Part shown: positions 44,691 to 58,088 of the stretch, in pieces
How the letters are laid out: each line of letters starts with the position of its first letter
Position numbering within the stretch: the stretch's first letter is position 1
DNA from: Glandiceps talaboti
Lineage: Eukaryota > Hemichordata > Enteropneusta > Spengelidae
Length of the DNA: 64,000 bases
Reading direction: 5' to 3'
Assembly: GCF_964340395.1 (NCBI RefSeq)
Contig: NC_135552.1
Location: 27,622,181 to 27,686,180 of the forward strand
Program-made: the position numbers and the translations under genes
The notes under the pieces: model-generated
The model's input: only the letters and a program-made list of their open reading frames with translations
Told to the model about the DNA's origin: nothing
The model's database searches: none

Positions 44691-45585
44691 TTTCACAAAA
44701 TTCAGGTTTAGCATCATATTCAGCAATAACAGTGTTGTACAGAAATGATTTGTCTGGTTGTAGTCAAAGATTTGGAGGCATTTTCAAACATTTGTCAATA
44801 TATATCTTATATATTTGTTTCTATTTTCAACATAGAAGTAGTCTTCTACACAACATAAATTCAATTCAAACAGTTTTATTTCAATTACACACCTGTGTCT
44901 GAATAATAATGGGAAGTTGTCATTAGAGTTGAAAGCCCTTCAGATGAACACCAAATTGGGTTTATTCATACACTTGTGGAAGGTCTATTCAAGTCACATG
45001 TTTACCACACTTTAACAAACATATCAGCCGAACTACTGGTTTTCATCCCTAGAATTTAGTGTCTGTCTTAGCACCAATCTGATCTTTCCCATCGACATTT
45101 ACTGAACTGTTTATCATCAGTGAATGGTCAACTGGTCCCATTAACATTAAGCGACATAAGGAATGTTTGTCGGGTCCAAAAACATGGTAGATTCCATGGT
45201 CTATATCTGCTGGTGTTATTGCTTACTAATGTGTTGTACATTTACATACATGTCTGAATTAAAGTCACATCAACTGAGACTTTAATGAAGTTTGGAAATA
45301 TTACTACTTTAGTACTTACTGTATATATATTCTCAATTTGTCAAAGTCTTGGTCTGTGACGACTCCACATGTATGTACAAACTCTGTACCTGATTCACAT
45401 GTCCTCTCCTAAGTTTTCAGGGTCAGACACATAACAAAACTTGACCTTCAACCTGCCGAAGTGTCAACAAATCCCAAAATAATACCAGAACACACACAGT
45501 AAACTTTCTGTCAACACTAACATGGACAATTTGTGAATTTGAAATTACAATAGTCCGGGAAAAAAACACATAGAAAACTACTTAC

Positions 45586-45700
45586 GCTTAGCTCCAACAT
45601 CATGTGTTAGTCCATCCAAAGTATTTTAACAACTACCGGTGTCTTTTGAACAGCTAATTTTGCAATTGTACAGGGACATTTCACATTCAGATTAATGAAT
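45586..45700 (-). other. RAPH1: Proposed non-coding first exon of the MRL gene
   Basis: A consensus donor GTAAGT follows GGAGCTAAGC at 45586. Joined to exon 2, the MRL frame meets TAA two bases before the junction, so this exon would be 5' UTR and translation would start at 37556. An ATGATG at 45598-45603 opens a 12-codon upstream ORF that crosses the junction and stops in exon 2 at 37597-37599, before the main ATG. The start of the exon is not defined. It could instead belong to the small gene at 39.5-41.3 kb. Confidence 0.4.
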
Positions 45701-45830
45701 CATAGGAAGGCAAGTTTTTCACGCTTTCATTGAAACCACGTCACGCTTGACTGGCATTAACCAATAGGGTCAAGGGTTAACAGATAATGGCGGCATCCTA
45801 GGAATCCCTCTATGGTGGTTGCCGTGAATT
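45700..45830. promoter_or_regulatory. Promoter-like region
   Basis: An island of CpG-containing motifs in otherwise AT-rich DNA. It holds CCACGTCA (45736-45743; TGACGTGG on the other strand, an ATF/XBP1-type site), CCAAT (45761-45765) and ATGGCGGC (45787-45794, YY1-like). No TATA box is evident. The first two fit minus-strand initiation near 45690. The YY1-like site is oriented for plus-strand initiation, so a bidirectional promoter is possible. Confidence 0.42.
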
Positions 45831-47206
45831 ATCACAGGTCAAAGTTTGTATTTACACATCAGTTCTGATTATTCAATTCTTCAGTTCAAACATAATTTCT
45901 TTGGGTTTTTACAGGAAATTGGAAAATATAATTACATTATCAGTTATTAGCTTTTTTTGTCCTCAGTGATTTATGTGTTTACAATAAATACTTTGAAGGA
46001 ATGAATACCTAATACATTACATTAACTGATGAACAAAATTGGTTTTCTATAATTGAGTTTGCATCACTGATTCTTGTATTTAATGTATACGATTATTATT
46101 ATTATTATTATTATTCTTAAAATGATAAGGAATGCAAAATAATAAAGATAGAATAAACTATAATTGTAAATTTTAAAAAGCTCTTAAATTGTAACAATCA
46201 TGCATAGTTTGATTATTGTTTGATGGAATGTGCATAAAATTTGTAAAATAATTATCGGTTATTTTGTTTCTGTAAGTTGTCATTATTTGACCTGCTTTAT
46301 AATAAAGACTTTCTCTCACTGATTACATTTATGTGAAGGAATTTCCATTAATTTACTTTCTGACCTTCGTTGAAATTGCAACAATTTATTGACAAATCCA
46401 AGCTGCATGTTGTCAAATTAAACTCTCCACTTTTCATACCCTTGAGCAGTTCTACAGCTCATTTGTATGAATGAACTCATGAATTTTGATCAGCATTCCC
46501 TAAAGCACTTAGGTCCCTGGTGTGATTACCCCAAGGGACACACAAGTGGAAATTTACATAAAAATCAACATATCATTATCATAAATTAGCATGCTTAATG
46601 ATGTCTGTAAAGCAGCAACTTTGGCACTCAGCATTATTTGTGCTTTTGTTTCCAGAGTAAAGGCAGCAATCTGTGATTGACAGTACAATATACAGACAAA
46701 ATGGACAGGTTAATAAGCGGCTTTCTTAGAACATGAGAAGTCAGTGTTGGGAGGAAATGATGGGCAGGTCGCTCCTTTTCAATAGACTTAGCGAACTGTT
46801 TCATTTTGTCTAATGGCCTGAAGCGATACATTTATTTCCTGATTTCTAACTTTCCATTATTTATCTATGTATCGTATTAATAGTGATGTCATTGACTCCT
46901 ATAAATGTTTAGAATGTAGACACATACTGAACACTATCAATTCACAAATATACGGGTCTTTTACAGCTTTCGGAATTAAACTGCCGCAAATAAAACTTCC
47001 CTGTTTAAGTTAAGACCACAATTACATATCACTACTTGCAGTAATAACTTTAATAATTTTAAAACTTTTATGTGATCACAGATCATAAATAAAACATGAC
47101 TATCAGTATCTAATACATAAATCTGTCATAACTATAAATACAGTTTGAGTACAAAATCACCCCATAATACTTGTGTTATTATATTAATTATGTTTCTCTA
47201 CAATCC

Positions 47207-47217
47207 TACAGTAAATG

Positions 47218-47265
<48 letters not shown>

Positions 47266-47316
47266 TGTGTGTGTGTGTGTGTGTACTGGTAGTTCACCTC
47301 TAGAATCCTACAGTAA

Positions 47317-47401
<85 letters not shown>

Positions 47402-47424
47402 TGTGTGTACTGGTAGTTCACCTC
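47207..47424. repeat. Duplicated block containing GT microsatellites
   Basis: The segment ATCCTACAGTAAAT-(GT)n-ACTGGTAGTTCACCTCT occurs twice in tandem (about 47203-47302 and 47305-47425), each with its own (GT)n expansion of different length. Confidence 0.95.
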
Positions 47425-48404
47425 TTTAATTAAAGATGCTCATAACTAGAATATTAGTTTTTCAATGAGACAATTACACAAAATATATTCAATTTCACTG
47501 AAATTTGTTAAATACCAATAATGTACATGTTAAATTGTTAATCAGCAGTGGATTTTATTCATAAGAAGTATAGTAACAGGTTGAAATCATGATCACGTTA
47601 GGCTGATGATTTTAGTGTGTGGACCCAAAATTAATTTGATGGGATTTATTGTATCATTGACAGTACATGTATGTGGAGAGCTACTCAAAATCATTTTACC
47701 TATAGGTGATTTAATAACATTCAGGATATAAAATATTGTGAGTAAATCATTAAATCTAACAAAACAGTTTCAGAAAATATTCCAGTAGTGGTGAGTGCAG
47801 ATTTAAAGTCCTCAACCACTTAATTAGATTCTTGCACTCAGGTTGTCATCACATCATACTTTGACGTTTTAGTTGAATTTGATAAATAATTTTACAAGGT
47901 TTGCACTACATTATTACTTTACAACAAAATTACGTTTGTGTTTACATGACGACTTGAGTCATTACTCTGTCAACTGTGGAAATTACCAATGTTTGAAACT
48001 TCTAATCCTGCACAAATTGTGAAAAGTATTAAGTAATAGTGTCATCATGTTATGAAATTTTTATATGACCTTTTGATATGACCTTTCAGTTCTCAAGTGT
48101 TTAGTCTGTGACCTTAAAATCCATGGCAATCCACAACAAATCTCCACTATAATTGCCAAGAAAGTGAACTACTTACATATTCATTTTATATCATACTTGA
48201 CTTTTTGACTTGAGAACTGTTTTACTGATGTAGTATTGAGACTATATTCCCTTTCATTCAGAATAACTATTTTACAGAAGTTTGCGGTGGCATTGTCAGG
48301 AAACCAAACTGATTCACAGATACTTTGTGCCTTTCAAATTCAACTCTAAAACATGACAGCACGGATTCCAGGCAATGTAGTCGCATTCAGCCATTGAGGC
48401 AATC

Positions 48405-48504
48405 ACAAAACAGCTATCAGTAATATCTGACACATTTATGCTGTACAAAACTCAACAAAACAGCTATCAGTAATATCTGACACACTTAGTCTTTACAAAA
48501 CTAA
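48405..48504. repeat. 50 nt tandem duplication
   Basis: Two units with ACAAAACAGCTATCAGTAAT at 48405 and 48455, a few substitutions apart. Confidence 0.93.
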
Positions 48505-50083
48505 AGAAAACAAACAAAGCAGATAAACTGACATCCTTTTAAGGCTTTTTGTACTGACACTTTGCTAACATAAAATGCTTTTAATGGAATTCTTTAGATT
48601 CTGATTTTTTAAGAGTATATATCTCCACTATCTTGGGAAATAAATTAAAGTACTAGTAGTAAACATACATGTTCTTCTATTCTATTCTTTATGAGTAACT
48701 CTTTATAGATTCATGGTAACAATTAACCACAATGGTATTAACATTCTACGGGCTTTAAAATTACAAAGAGAGTTATAAGGAAACAAATCCTTACACTTAG
48801 AGGAATAAACTACACATTTTTTCTGTAAAATTATAAAATTTGAGTAAATTCTTGTACTCAACTGAAAAATTTGAACAGTATATTTAGTGTTTCTAGTTTT
48901 AATTTGTAGATCTTACAACAATTTCATAAAACTTAAAAGATCTAAACACTTCTAATTTCTTAGAAACCCAATATTTGGGTATACATATCTGTGTTTATGT
49001 TATGAGTCGTACATATGGCTGCCAAGTTTACCTGAGGTCCCCTTAGCTCTTCAGTTATATTTATACTCAAAATTATTCAGTCGTATTAACAGTGTTTCAA
49101 ATTTGAATATTTTTCTCTTCTTTGTACGTACAATTAAAAACTCTTTACGACAAACACGTAAATTCTCTAAAATTTCAAAATTTGTTGAAGAAAAAAAGTG
49201 AACATTACATTTAGTTTTTCTAGTTTCATTTTGTTGACCTTTAGATAAATTTCAGTTTAAATTTTGGCATCAGAATATAGTACCTACCTTTATTAAATCC
49301 TAACATGTGAAAATCTGCTAAAATGGTAGACAATATTCCTTGGATAGAATTACCAACCATACCGTATACCATATATACCATCCTGGACTGAGTTTATTAG
49401 AATAGCAATACCCCCTAACCAACTAATTATAAGCAATACTTCTGTGATGTCATCAGTACAGGGTAAACAACAACAGCCAATCATGGCAAGCTATATATTC
49501 CCAACCCATATCATGATCCTACTTATCTCCCTAGTTACAAATACATTGATTTCCTCCCCTCTCTATGAATGAAGTCCTACACTAAGGACAAAATGAGTCA
49601 ACAATAATTATACACTTTGATATACACTCTCTGGTTGTACGGTAAAACTCCTGTTTGGCTCAGGATTAAAATCTAGCAGTGAAAAACAGTTGCCTGATAA
49701 AGTTGAAAAAGTTGGTCCACAACAAAGAATAATCCTATGTAATCCTTATGGCTTCACTGATAAAATAACACTATTGTAGGTCCCTTTACAATTGATTTAA
49801 ATTCATAAACAGTTGGTCTTTGTTGTATTATTTCCAATTTAATATATGAGTTTGTGTATCGCAGTCTTCAGAATCTTTTTGTCAGACAGGTAAAAATTAT
49901 TAGAATTTTGTAACAATAAGACCTGTACGTAGAAAACCTGGAAAGTCAATAAAACTCATCTAGTAACAAAATAAAAGAAACCTTTATTGAATGTATGATA
50001 CCAATGGACACTTTACACACTCTGTCATCTAACCTAGTATATACTTGAATGGATTAATCATTACATGTAGTACTTTGAAATGA

Positions 50084-50187
50084 GCCCCCTCCAATCCTAT
50101 CCCCTCAAACCCAACCCTACCCTTCCAACCCCACCCTTCCAACCCCACCCCTCCAGCCCTACCTCCTCCAACCCCACCCCAACCTCA
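50084..50187 (-). repeat. C-rich short repeat, G-quadruplex-prone on the minus strand
   Basis: Repeated AACCCCACCCTTCC-like units. The minus strand reads GGGTGGGGTTGGAAGGGTGG and similar, with more than eight runs of three or four G, enough for stacked G-quadruplexes in DNA or in a minus-strand transcript. Confidence 0.85.
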
Positions 50188-50624
50188 CCTCTACATGTAA
50201 CACTCCCTCACATGAAATGACATCTTCTGAGGAATAAAGGAAAACATTTTGCAAACCTGAAATTGCACAGTGAATAGACTTCATATCTGTGTTTGGCAAT
50301 ATTCATGAAGGTTCAAACTGACACTATACTCTGACCTGCAGACGTATCTATTACAATGACAGTATACAAAATTTACCTGTACTTATCACTTGTACACAAT
50401 AGCCAGACAGGAAGGAAATCCGACATTGACATGTACATTGTACGTTTTACACTACGCACACACTCATTCTCAGTTCAATCCTGACGCAATGTGGTAATAT
50501 ATCAACTACAAACAAACATACACTTTGTTTCATGCGAAATGTGACGAAATCAGTTTGAAATAAATAGACACTTATCCATACTATACACATACATGTACAC
50601 TTACAGGCACCATTATGTATAGTC

Positions 50625-50695
50625 CTTGGTGTTACTATCTCAAGAAGCTCTCTGTAATTGTGATGTGAAGAGCTTCTTGAGACAGTAACACCAAG
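50625..50695 (-). ncRNA. miRNA-like hairpin candidate
   Basis: 27 nt arms (50625-50651 and 50669-50695) are complementary at 26 positions, separated by a 17 nt loop. On the minus strand the one non-matching pair becomes a G-U wobble, so that strand folds into an uninterrupted 27 bp stem. Size fits a short pre-miRNA or a small fold-back. I do not recognise either arm as a known miRNA. Confidence 0.4.
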
Positions 50696-51352
50696 ACGAG
50701 TCTGTGGGCTACATCACGTACACAGGTACACACGAAATCTGACATCCTGGATGAATATTAACAATAATACATTTTCTTAAAAACACTAACAATTGTATAT
50801 ACACAGAGAAAACCTATGAAATGTGACGATATTAACTACAAACAAACAAACACTGTGACAACAGAACAGGAAACGTTCAAAATACAATGACATTTACACG
50901 AAAGAGACACTTTTGATTTCACACTGCAGACTTACCATGGCTCTATTAGTGATTGAGATATAGATCCATGCATGCCATGTACACAAGGGAATCTTTATAA
51001 AAACTATTGCAATCCACTTCACTGTACAAACAAAATTAAACTTCCATTTCAAAGTATACACACAAGTGTACATGAAAAACCTGACATTAAAGTGATGAAA
51101 TCAATGTGAAACAAACACACACTTTGATCAGTCTACTAACAAAACTGCCTAAAGTGTTTTGAAATATGATCACTGGGGCATAAACTAAAAGATAACGTCA
51201 CAGAAAATGGAGTGCTATACTATAAAAATAATGACTTGTAGGTAATTACACCTTACTTATCTCTGTATTAAAAGTCTTCAAGGGATGTAACAAAGAATTT
51301 CAAATATGGCAGGTGTAGTTCTTTTTAGTTTGATATTAAAATCTGGTAAAAC

Positions 51353-51765
51353 CATATATACTGAACTATGTACAACTGCCGACATCAAACTGTGGATGAA
51401 CTGAACCTGTTACAAACAGGGAAAGTAAACAACTGAACTGGATTAATACCACTTGGCACAGTATGTTGGAAGTACAGAGACTTGTATTACATTCCATTAT
51501 TTGATACAAACAGTTTTATGGCCACTTTACATAGTAGTTCATGTTCACAGACAGATTTCAAGTTCCCCAGCACTTCATGTACACATAGAGAAACCATAAA
51601 ACTGTTCTAATCAAACCATGGTATGTAATACAAGTCTCTCTGATGTTCCAACATTCTGAGCCAAGTGTTATTAAAATCCAATTCATTTGTTTATTTTCTA
51701 TGTTTGTAACAGTTTCTGTTTGTTCACAGTCTGATGTTGGCAGTTGTAATCAGTATGCAAGGGTA
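51353..51765. mobile_element. Fold-back element with about 170 nt arms
   Basis: The left arm (about 51353-51521) and right arm (51594-51765) are imperfect reverse complements along their whole length, with a ~72 nt loop. Matching landmarks are ACTTGTATTACAT on the left with ATGTAATACAAGT on the right, ACAGTTTTATGG with CCATAAAACTGT, and CTGTTACAAACA with TGTTTGTAACAG. The arms are roughly 75-80 percent alike by eye. There is no coding capacity. It is a fold-back transposon relic or a long-hairpin small-RNA locus. Confidence 0.65.
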
Positions 51766-54700
51766 CCACTACAGGACCTTTCATACTAAAATTGAATAAC
51801 CTATTGTTTTCAAGTTGATAATGTAGGTTTAATGATTGATAGGTTCACTTCATCTCAACTTTTTTCTCCTGAAATAAATTCTGATAAATTGGTTTCAACA
51901 ATTAATTTACTCGTTGTGTTTGAACTTTTTTTGTCAGAAATTGACAGTAACTCTGATAAATTGATTCTAATGATGTTCACTTCATCAATTATTTTCTACA
52001 GAAATGAACACAATTCTGACACAATGGACTTCAGTATAACACTTGCCTCTAACTATTACAGTGGATTACACAAATAGAAATAAAATACTCTGATATATAT
52101 ATATTGGTATTATCAGCATTTGTAGCTTTCAATACCAGCAATTTACATAATGCAATTATAATGACGAGTAAAGTAATATGGATATCCATCTTAGTTTATA
52201 TAAACACTTCCGCTACAATTCTTATTAAAAACGTTGAACTTTGAAGTACCTCAGAGTTGACATACTTGTTAATTTTGACTATAAATCACTATTGACTGCA
52301 TTACTGGATATCCAAACGTCATATTTGGATATACACCATCTAATCCTTTAACAATGCTTGGGGGTGGATAATCCAATTACCGAAATAATTCTGGTTTCAC
52401 TAATGAGTTAGAACAATATTTATGTAATGTATACCATCGATTTAGGAATTTCAATATGAATAGAATAATTTTTATTAATTACTGGACGTCAATGTCAATA
52501 TTATTGATCCCAAGTGAAGCTGTTGTAAATTTTTTATTTTTTAAACACACCACATGCCTATAGTAGTATATATATATATATATATGTTCATCATGGAAGC
52601 ACTATGAATCATATCCAAGTCCAAGTTCTATTCTTCCACTTTTGATTGAGAAACAGACATGTTTGAAACAAATAACTTGTCCTTTTCTCAGTCTAAATGG
52701 ACACGACACTCTGTTCAGTAGTCACTGATTTATGTTCTGATACACCCATGTAAATACCCTTCCTTTGAGCCTCTCCCTTTACAAACACATAGCTGTCATT
52801 CCATTCCATTCCAATTTTATTGTCACTCCAGCCTTTCTTCTTAGATCAGCTTCAAACCTCTCCCATTTTCCCCACCAAAATAATTTGTGTACAATCCTTG
52901 CTTTATCGAACATTTGAGATTTTATCAAATTTCCAGATATTCTGAACAAGAACCATTGAAAACACTACAATGAGTAGTTGGCCTAAACACAATGTCATTT
53001 TAACATTGTCCATAAAGTTTATATGTATCAAGTAGTGAGATGGTTAGTCTATATGCAGGTTATTATTGGATGATGTCATAGATATGCAAATGAAGCCACT
53101 AATATGCAAATAATATGCAAATGACTTTTCTGACAATATGTGTGCCATGACATCATCAGGGGTAAAGAGGAATCATGTCTAGGTCTACATGTCTGTTCAA
53201 AATACAGTGTCACTGTTATCATCAGCTTCTTTTACACCTAAATGTCATCTGCAGTCAGAAATTTGTCCAAAAATTGGAATGCAATAAATAAGCACACATA
53301 AAAACTACAACTTTCAGCAACAAACTAGTAATCAGAATGAATGCTTCAGTTGTCTCCAAGGTAAGGACATGGACCTGGTTGGTAACTAAGGATACGACAC
53401 ACAACAATTTCACATCTGTGCACCATTCTCCATACACATACATTTCAGTAACACACAACATAAAAGAAGTGCCGCGTAATATGGAATATTGCATCAAATT
53501 CCTGAGCATACTAAAACTTTATGAGAATCAAACGGACACATCATATGAACATTTCTACTACATTACGTCAATATAGACACTAGAATTATCAAATAATACT
53601 ACAATACCTGCAACTTGATAAGATAACTTTATCTCTCCCAGACACACCACATCATCCCCAGTCAATAAATCCACTGTATTCTCATCAAATTATAAACCCA
53701 GCACGTTTTTTTTTGTTTGGAAATGTGACACTTGGGAAATGGTCATATTAATTCAAAATCTATTATATGATATTATGGTCTGTCATACAGCACACTGTGT
53801 GGGGTAATTAATCATAACAAAACACAGGCATAATGGATACTAAATAAACACTGCAACATGCAGCAATGTATTCATGGCATATATTGCCATTAAAAATCAA
53901 CTTACAGTTTGAAATATATTATATGTAAATAATTGCGTATTATAAAAAGAAATATAAAATTTAAAGTACAGACTCTAAAAAGACACTGCATCATGGCGGA
54001 ATACATTCCTTACGGATATTTCCATTAAAATCAACGTACATTTTGAAAAATATATCAAATGAAAAAAAACAGGTATTCAAAAAAATACCTCTAACACTAA
54101 AGTATAGATACTTGATAAACACTGCATTATGAAGGCATGCATTCATGATACTGGATATTCTCATTAAAAATTGACTGAAAATATGAAGAAAAAAATATCA
54201 ATGATGGAAATTTATATAGAAATATTACATGTATGTAGGATAAATGGAATGCTGTTAAAAAACTACTATACCTACATGAAATTATCATTTCATTAATTCT
54301 GAAAGCAAAAAGCATCAGAGCAGAACACTTAGAACGTATGACTACTAGTCTGTGACATCACCAAATGTCACTTTTTATAAATTTATATGACAAATTTTAA
54401 CCAAAATTGGAGGTTTAATATAAATTTGATGTACATAATTTCTGTTTTAGTATTTCTGAAAATTTTGTGCAGAATTTTTTGTTAGATGGAAGTTTGTTAA
54501 TTTAGATGTTACGATAGTGGCCCTAGATATGTACGCATAGAAATTTGTTGTTTGCTAGCACCTGGTTTCTGCGTACAGTGTATGTATATATACACATGAA
54601 ATGTATTCATCCAAACAGGCCTGTAGCTAAACAGGCGATGACTCATACATTTTCCTTCTTACACCAAGATGCAACTTAATACAAGCCTGGGGATTCCAAA

Positions 54701-57700
54701 ACCCTGTCAAATAAATGCACATTTGGATCAAACCAGGGAAAAAATCCATGGCTTTGAAAAACTAGGTCGGAAAAAAGATACAAAATTGAACTATACCAAC
54801 CTTGTTGTAATACAGCTATACTGACACATACACGGCAATGGATATACACATTGAAATATACACTGCAATGAGCACACTTCACCAATTATCAATCAATGGC
54901 CAAACATGCTAATTACATTACAATGCTCGCAGCCAATGCCAGGTCTTTTAGCAATGAAAGAGCCGTTCCCCACTGCCAATTTCAACTGGGTAATACAGTT
55001 AATGATAATTATATCCAAACACTAGACTATTTTGATAAGATGGCTAGACTTGTAGACCCTCCCCCCCCCCCCCCCCCCAGGTTCAGTAAAACTGATTAAA
55101 TTAAATGAAATTGACAATGCCGAGAATCAATGTCTTATTTCCTTGTCTCTTTTAAGATACCCTTCTAATTATCCCAAGTCAGCCAACTGTATTTAATTAT
55201 AACATGCCCAATATCACAAATCCAATATGGGATTTGGAGGTAATTTTTTTTCCATTTAATACTTTTGTTTGCCAGCATACTCCAATAACAACGTCAGATT
55301 CTATATTTTCTCTGTGAATTCATTCATTGTGAGGCAATCATGTATTGATAATCACATGCATTGCTTTGTGATACAGCAAAATGTAACTGGGTCACAACCA
55401 TATCTTTCATGTTTGTATTCCGTCAAGTTCATGATAATTATCGCAGCATTGTCAATTTCATATAGTCCACAGTCACAATCTGATTAAAATCTTATGTAGT
55501 GAATACCGTTTGATTTCTTTATTTACCTCTTATTCCTTTGTTTATTGTTTACGATTTTGTTGTTCTGGGCCAACAAATAACAATGAATGAAGGACATAGA
55601 GGTAACTAAAACAACTGAACGATATTCCTACATCAGATTGTAATCAGGTTGATACATAGTCACAGCTTTATCCTTTAACATCGTTAATCTGGTACATCAA
55701 CAAAATTGACAAATCCCTACATATTTAACTTATACATTCCTACATCCACAATATTGTCAATTTCAAAACAAGTTTATGTGTTAATTTCATACATCCATGA
55801 AAACAATGCCAATTTCAAACACTCAAAATAAAAAAAAAACATTAATTTATTAAATCGATCCACAACATTCTGACAAATATGTACATTTGAACACTTGCCT
55901 GTCAATTTCATACACCCACCATAGTCATGTCAATATTGCACCCATCAAAACCATGTGCTGCAGAGCCTAGAGCATATACAAGCTTGCGTATAATGACAGT
56001 AACACATTTCACCTTATCCCCAGCTTCCACTGGGATTTACAGGGATTACTATGGTGATCCCGCACGGAAGTTCTGGATAGATTTTGAACGATCAAACTGA
56101 CTGTTTTATACCAAAACATGTTATAGTAAAACATACTATATGCTCTCCTACACAACCTGACTATTCTCTACTGTATATCAACTCCATGTCAGTTTGTGAG
56201 GAATGTTAAATAAAATAGATAGAAAGAAAGAAATAACTGTTTTGAGAACAAATTACACAGGACACAAGTGAAATAAGAAGTGTACAAAAAGGCATTGCAA
56301 AGAAAGAAGGTGAAGTTTAGCATTGATTGACAGCAATACAAAGAAGAAGAAGAAGAATGCTGTGTGTGTTTTTTCAACTATCAATACCACTAATTCACAG
56401 GAGTACTTATAACTAGCTACATTGAACATGACCTTGTACATGCATTACAGAGACTAACTATTTCCACTGACTTAGTCACCTCACTAGATACCATCTGTGT
56501 CAAATATGCATTGAATTTAACTCGTGTCAGTCAAGTTTAGAGATAATACTAGGCTTTGACCTTTGACCTGATATTGACACATAATGAAAGAGATCATTGT
56601 CAACAGTTTTTATTCTCATTCAATATTCAATTTAGGCGTCTTTTTACCTGAAACAATCATTCATAATTTTGAAGCGGAATAAAAAAAAAAGGCTTCCATT
56701 ACTAGTACTTCTAATTTTTCAAAATGAAAACAATTGTATATGAAATATGATATCCCATAATATTTCTTCCATCATTACTTCACTTCGTTGGTAAAGGTCA
56801 TCTATTTATAAATATATTCAATTTCAATGTTTGACCTTTTATTATGTTAACATCAACTCTGACTCATAAATTTCATTTTTTGACTGCTTGTTTATTTTTG
56901 TTAAAACAGTTTAAATGAAAGTTTTTATATCTTCAGGATCATATGCCATAGGTATCAATCAAGTGCTCTGATCAAGTGGTTTGTTAATGGAGCATACCAT
57001 TTTTATATAGGTAGGTACCACTATGCATGGAGGGACAAGATAATGAAGACATGATCATGTAAATTTCTGCCCATGAAATAGATATCATCTGGTGAGACTT
57101 TGATGATGTCATACTTCATAATATACACTCTAATATATTAGTTTGACCTTTCATGTCTTGTTTTATGATGGTTTATGTCTTAACTGTTGGTTTTAACGCC
57201 AACTTTTGACAGGTTTATGTATATGTTCATGTCCTTGTATGATGTGTACTTGCTATTGCTTAGAACTAACCTAGAGTCAAGTTGTGTACAGATTTTGAGT
57301 ATCATCTCCCTACAGCCTAGTATTTTGCTAGACAGTTGTGTATTCAACCTAAAATGAAATGACTATTCTATGCATAGACCCTCCACAATGGCTCAACTGA
57401 CTTAGATACTAAGAAGCAGTGTTGTGATAATGATTACACTGACCATTGGCCTGTCTATGAAAACTGATTAACATCACACGAGAACATTAACTTACGAAGC
57501 TAGGTCACATCTCTCATATTGGGTTGATTAAAATTCAGTACGAATTTGTGCTATTTTCCAGCTGACGTCCCTTCACAGAAGTAAAATCTTTAGTTCATTT
57601 CCTGTAAGCATCAATATTGAGCAGAAGAAGTCAAGATCAATCAAGTGAAGGTCCTCGAACTGTGTCGTACATATACTTGCATAATTTGTGGTAAACACTT

Positions 57701-57900
57701 ACCAGAAATTATTCACTTTCAAGTTTCAGACAAAGTTCAAAATCAGGAATTCGAAAGGCTTACATGTTGTAAGTAAGGCACACTAATGGACAAGTAATTC
57801 CATGCCTAGTCTCATGTGTTTTCCAAATGAAGTGATAAAGTAAAGACATTAGATACTGCTCCATCAAACTTAGACATTGGTGTATGTTTCATTCATAAGC
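51766..57900. other. Non-coding stretch
   Basis: AT-rich, with a degenerate ~75 nt repeat (51839-52060), a TA tract (about 52567-52585), a C-run of about 20 (55059-55078) and a DR1 site (56557-56569). A consensus donor GTAAGT at about 57490-57496 on the minus strand could mark another untranslated first exon, but nothing else supports it. Confidence 0.55.
51839..52060. repeat. Degenerate ~75 nt repeat, 3 units
   Basis: GTTCACTTCATC ... TCTGATAAATTG modules recur three times with heavy divergence. The plus-strand frame stays open through all three (81 codons from 51832), reading NSDKLV, NSDKLI and NSDTMD at the matching points. It is probably an old array. Coding is unlikely. Confidence 0.6.
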
Positions 57901-57989
57901 TAGCTGTTGACATCGGTATTAAAAACTCTCCTTTATTAGAAGGTAAAGATGACTATAGATAATAAACACACAATGAAATACATTTGTAC

Positions 57990-58046
57990 AAACACATATG
58001 GCATGCATAGCGCATACACACATACATACACATACATACACAAACA

Positions 58047-58088
<42 letters not shown>

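Larger units (their letters stand above)
41400..45585 (-). other. Intron/intergenic segment right of the small gene
   Basis: AT-rich. It contains a CTGT microsatellite (41851-41908), a 65 nt tandem triplication (44483-44690) and scattered palindromes such as GTTACCATGGTTAC near 42110. No exon could be supported. Confidence 0.6.
45831..50083. other. Non-coding stretch
   Basis: AT-rich with an ATT microsatellite (about 46091-46113), a duplicated GT-microsatellite block (47207-47424) and a 50 nt duplication (48405-48504). An open frame at 46634-46831 on the minus strand looks mildly coding but lacks a donor and family resemblance. No gene is called. Confidence 0.6.

Noticed and set aside
46634-46831. 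65-codon minus frame starting MYRFRPLDKMKQ with an upstream CTTCAG
   Set aside because: No donor or polyadenylation signal fits, and no family is recognised.
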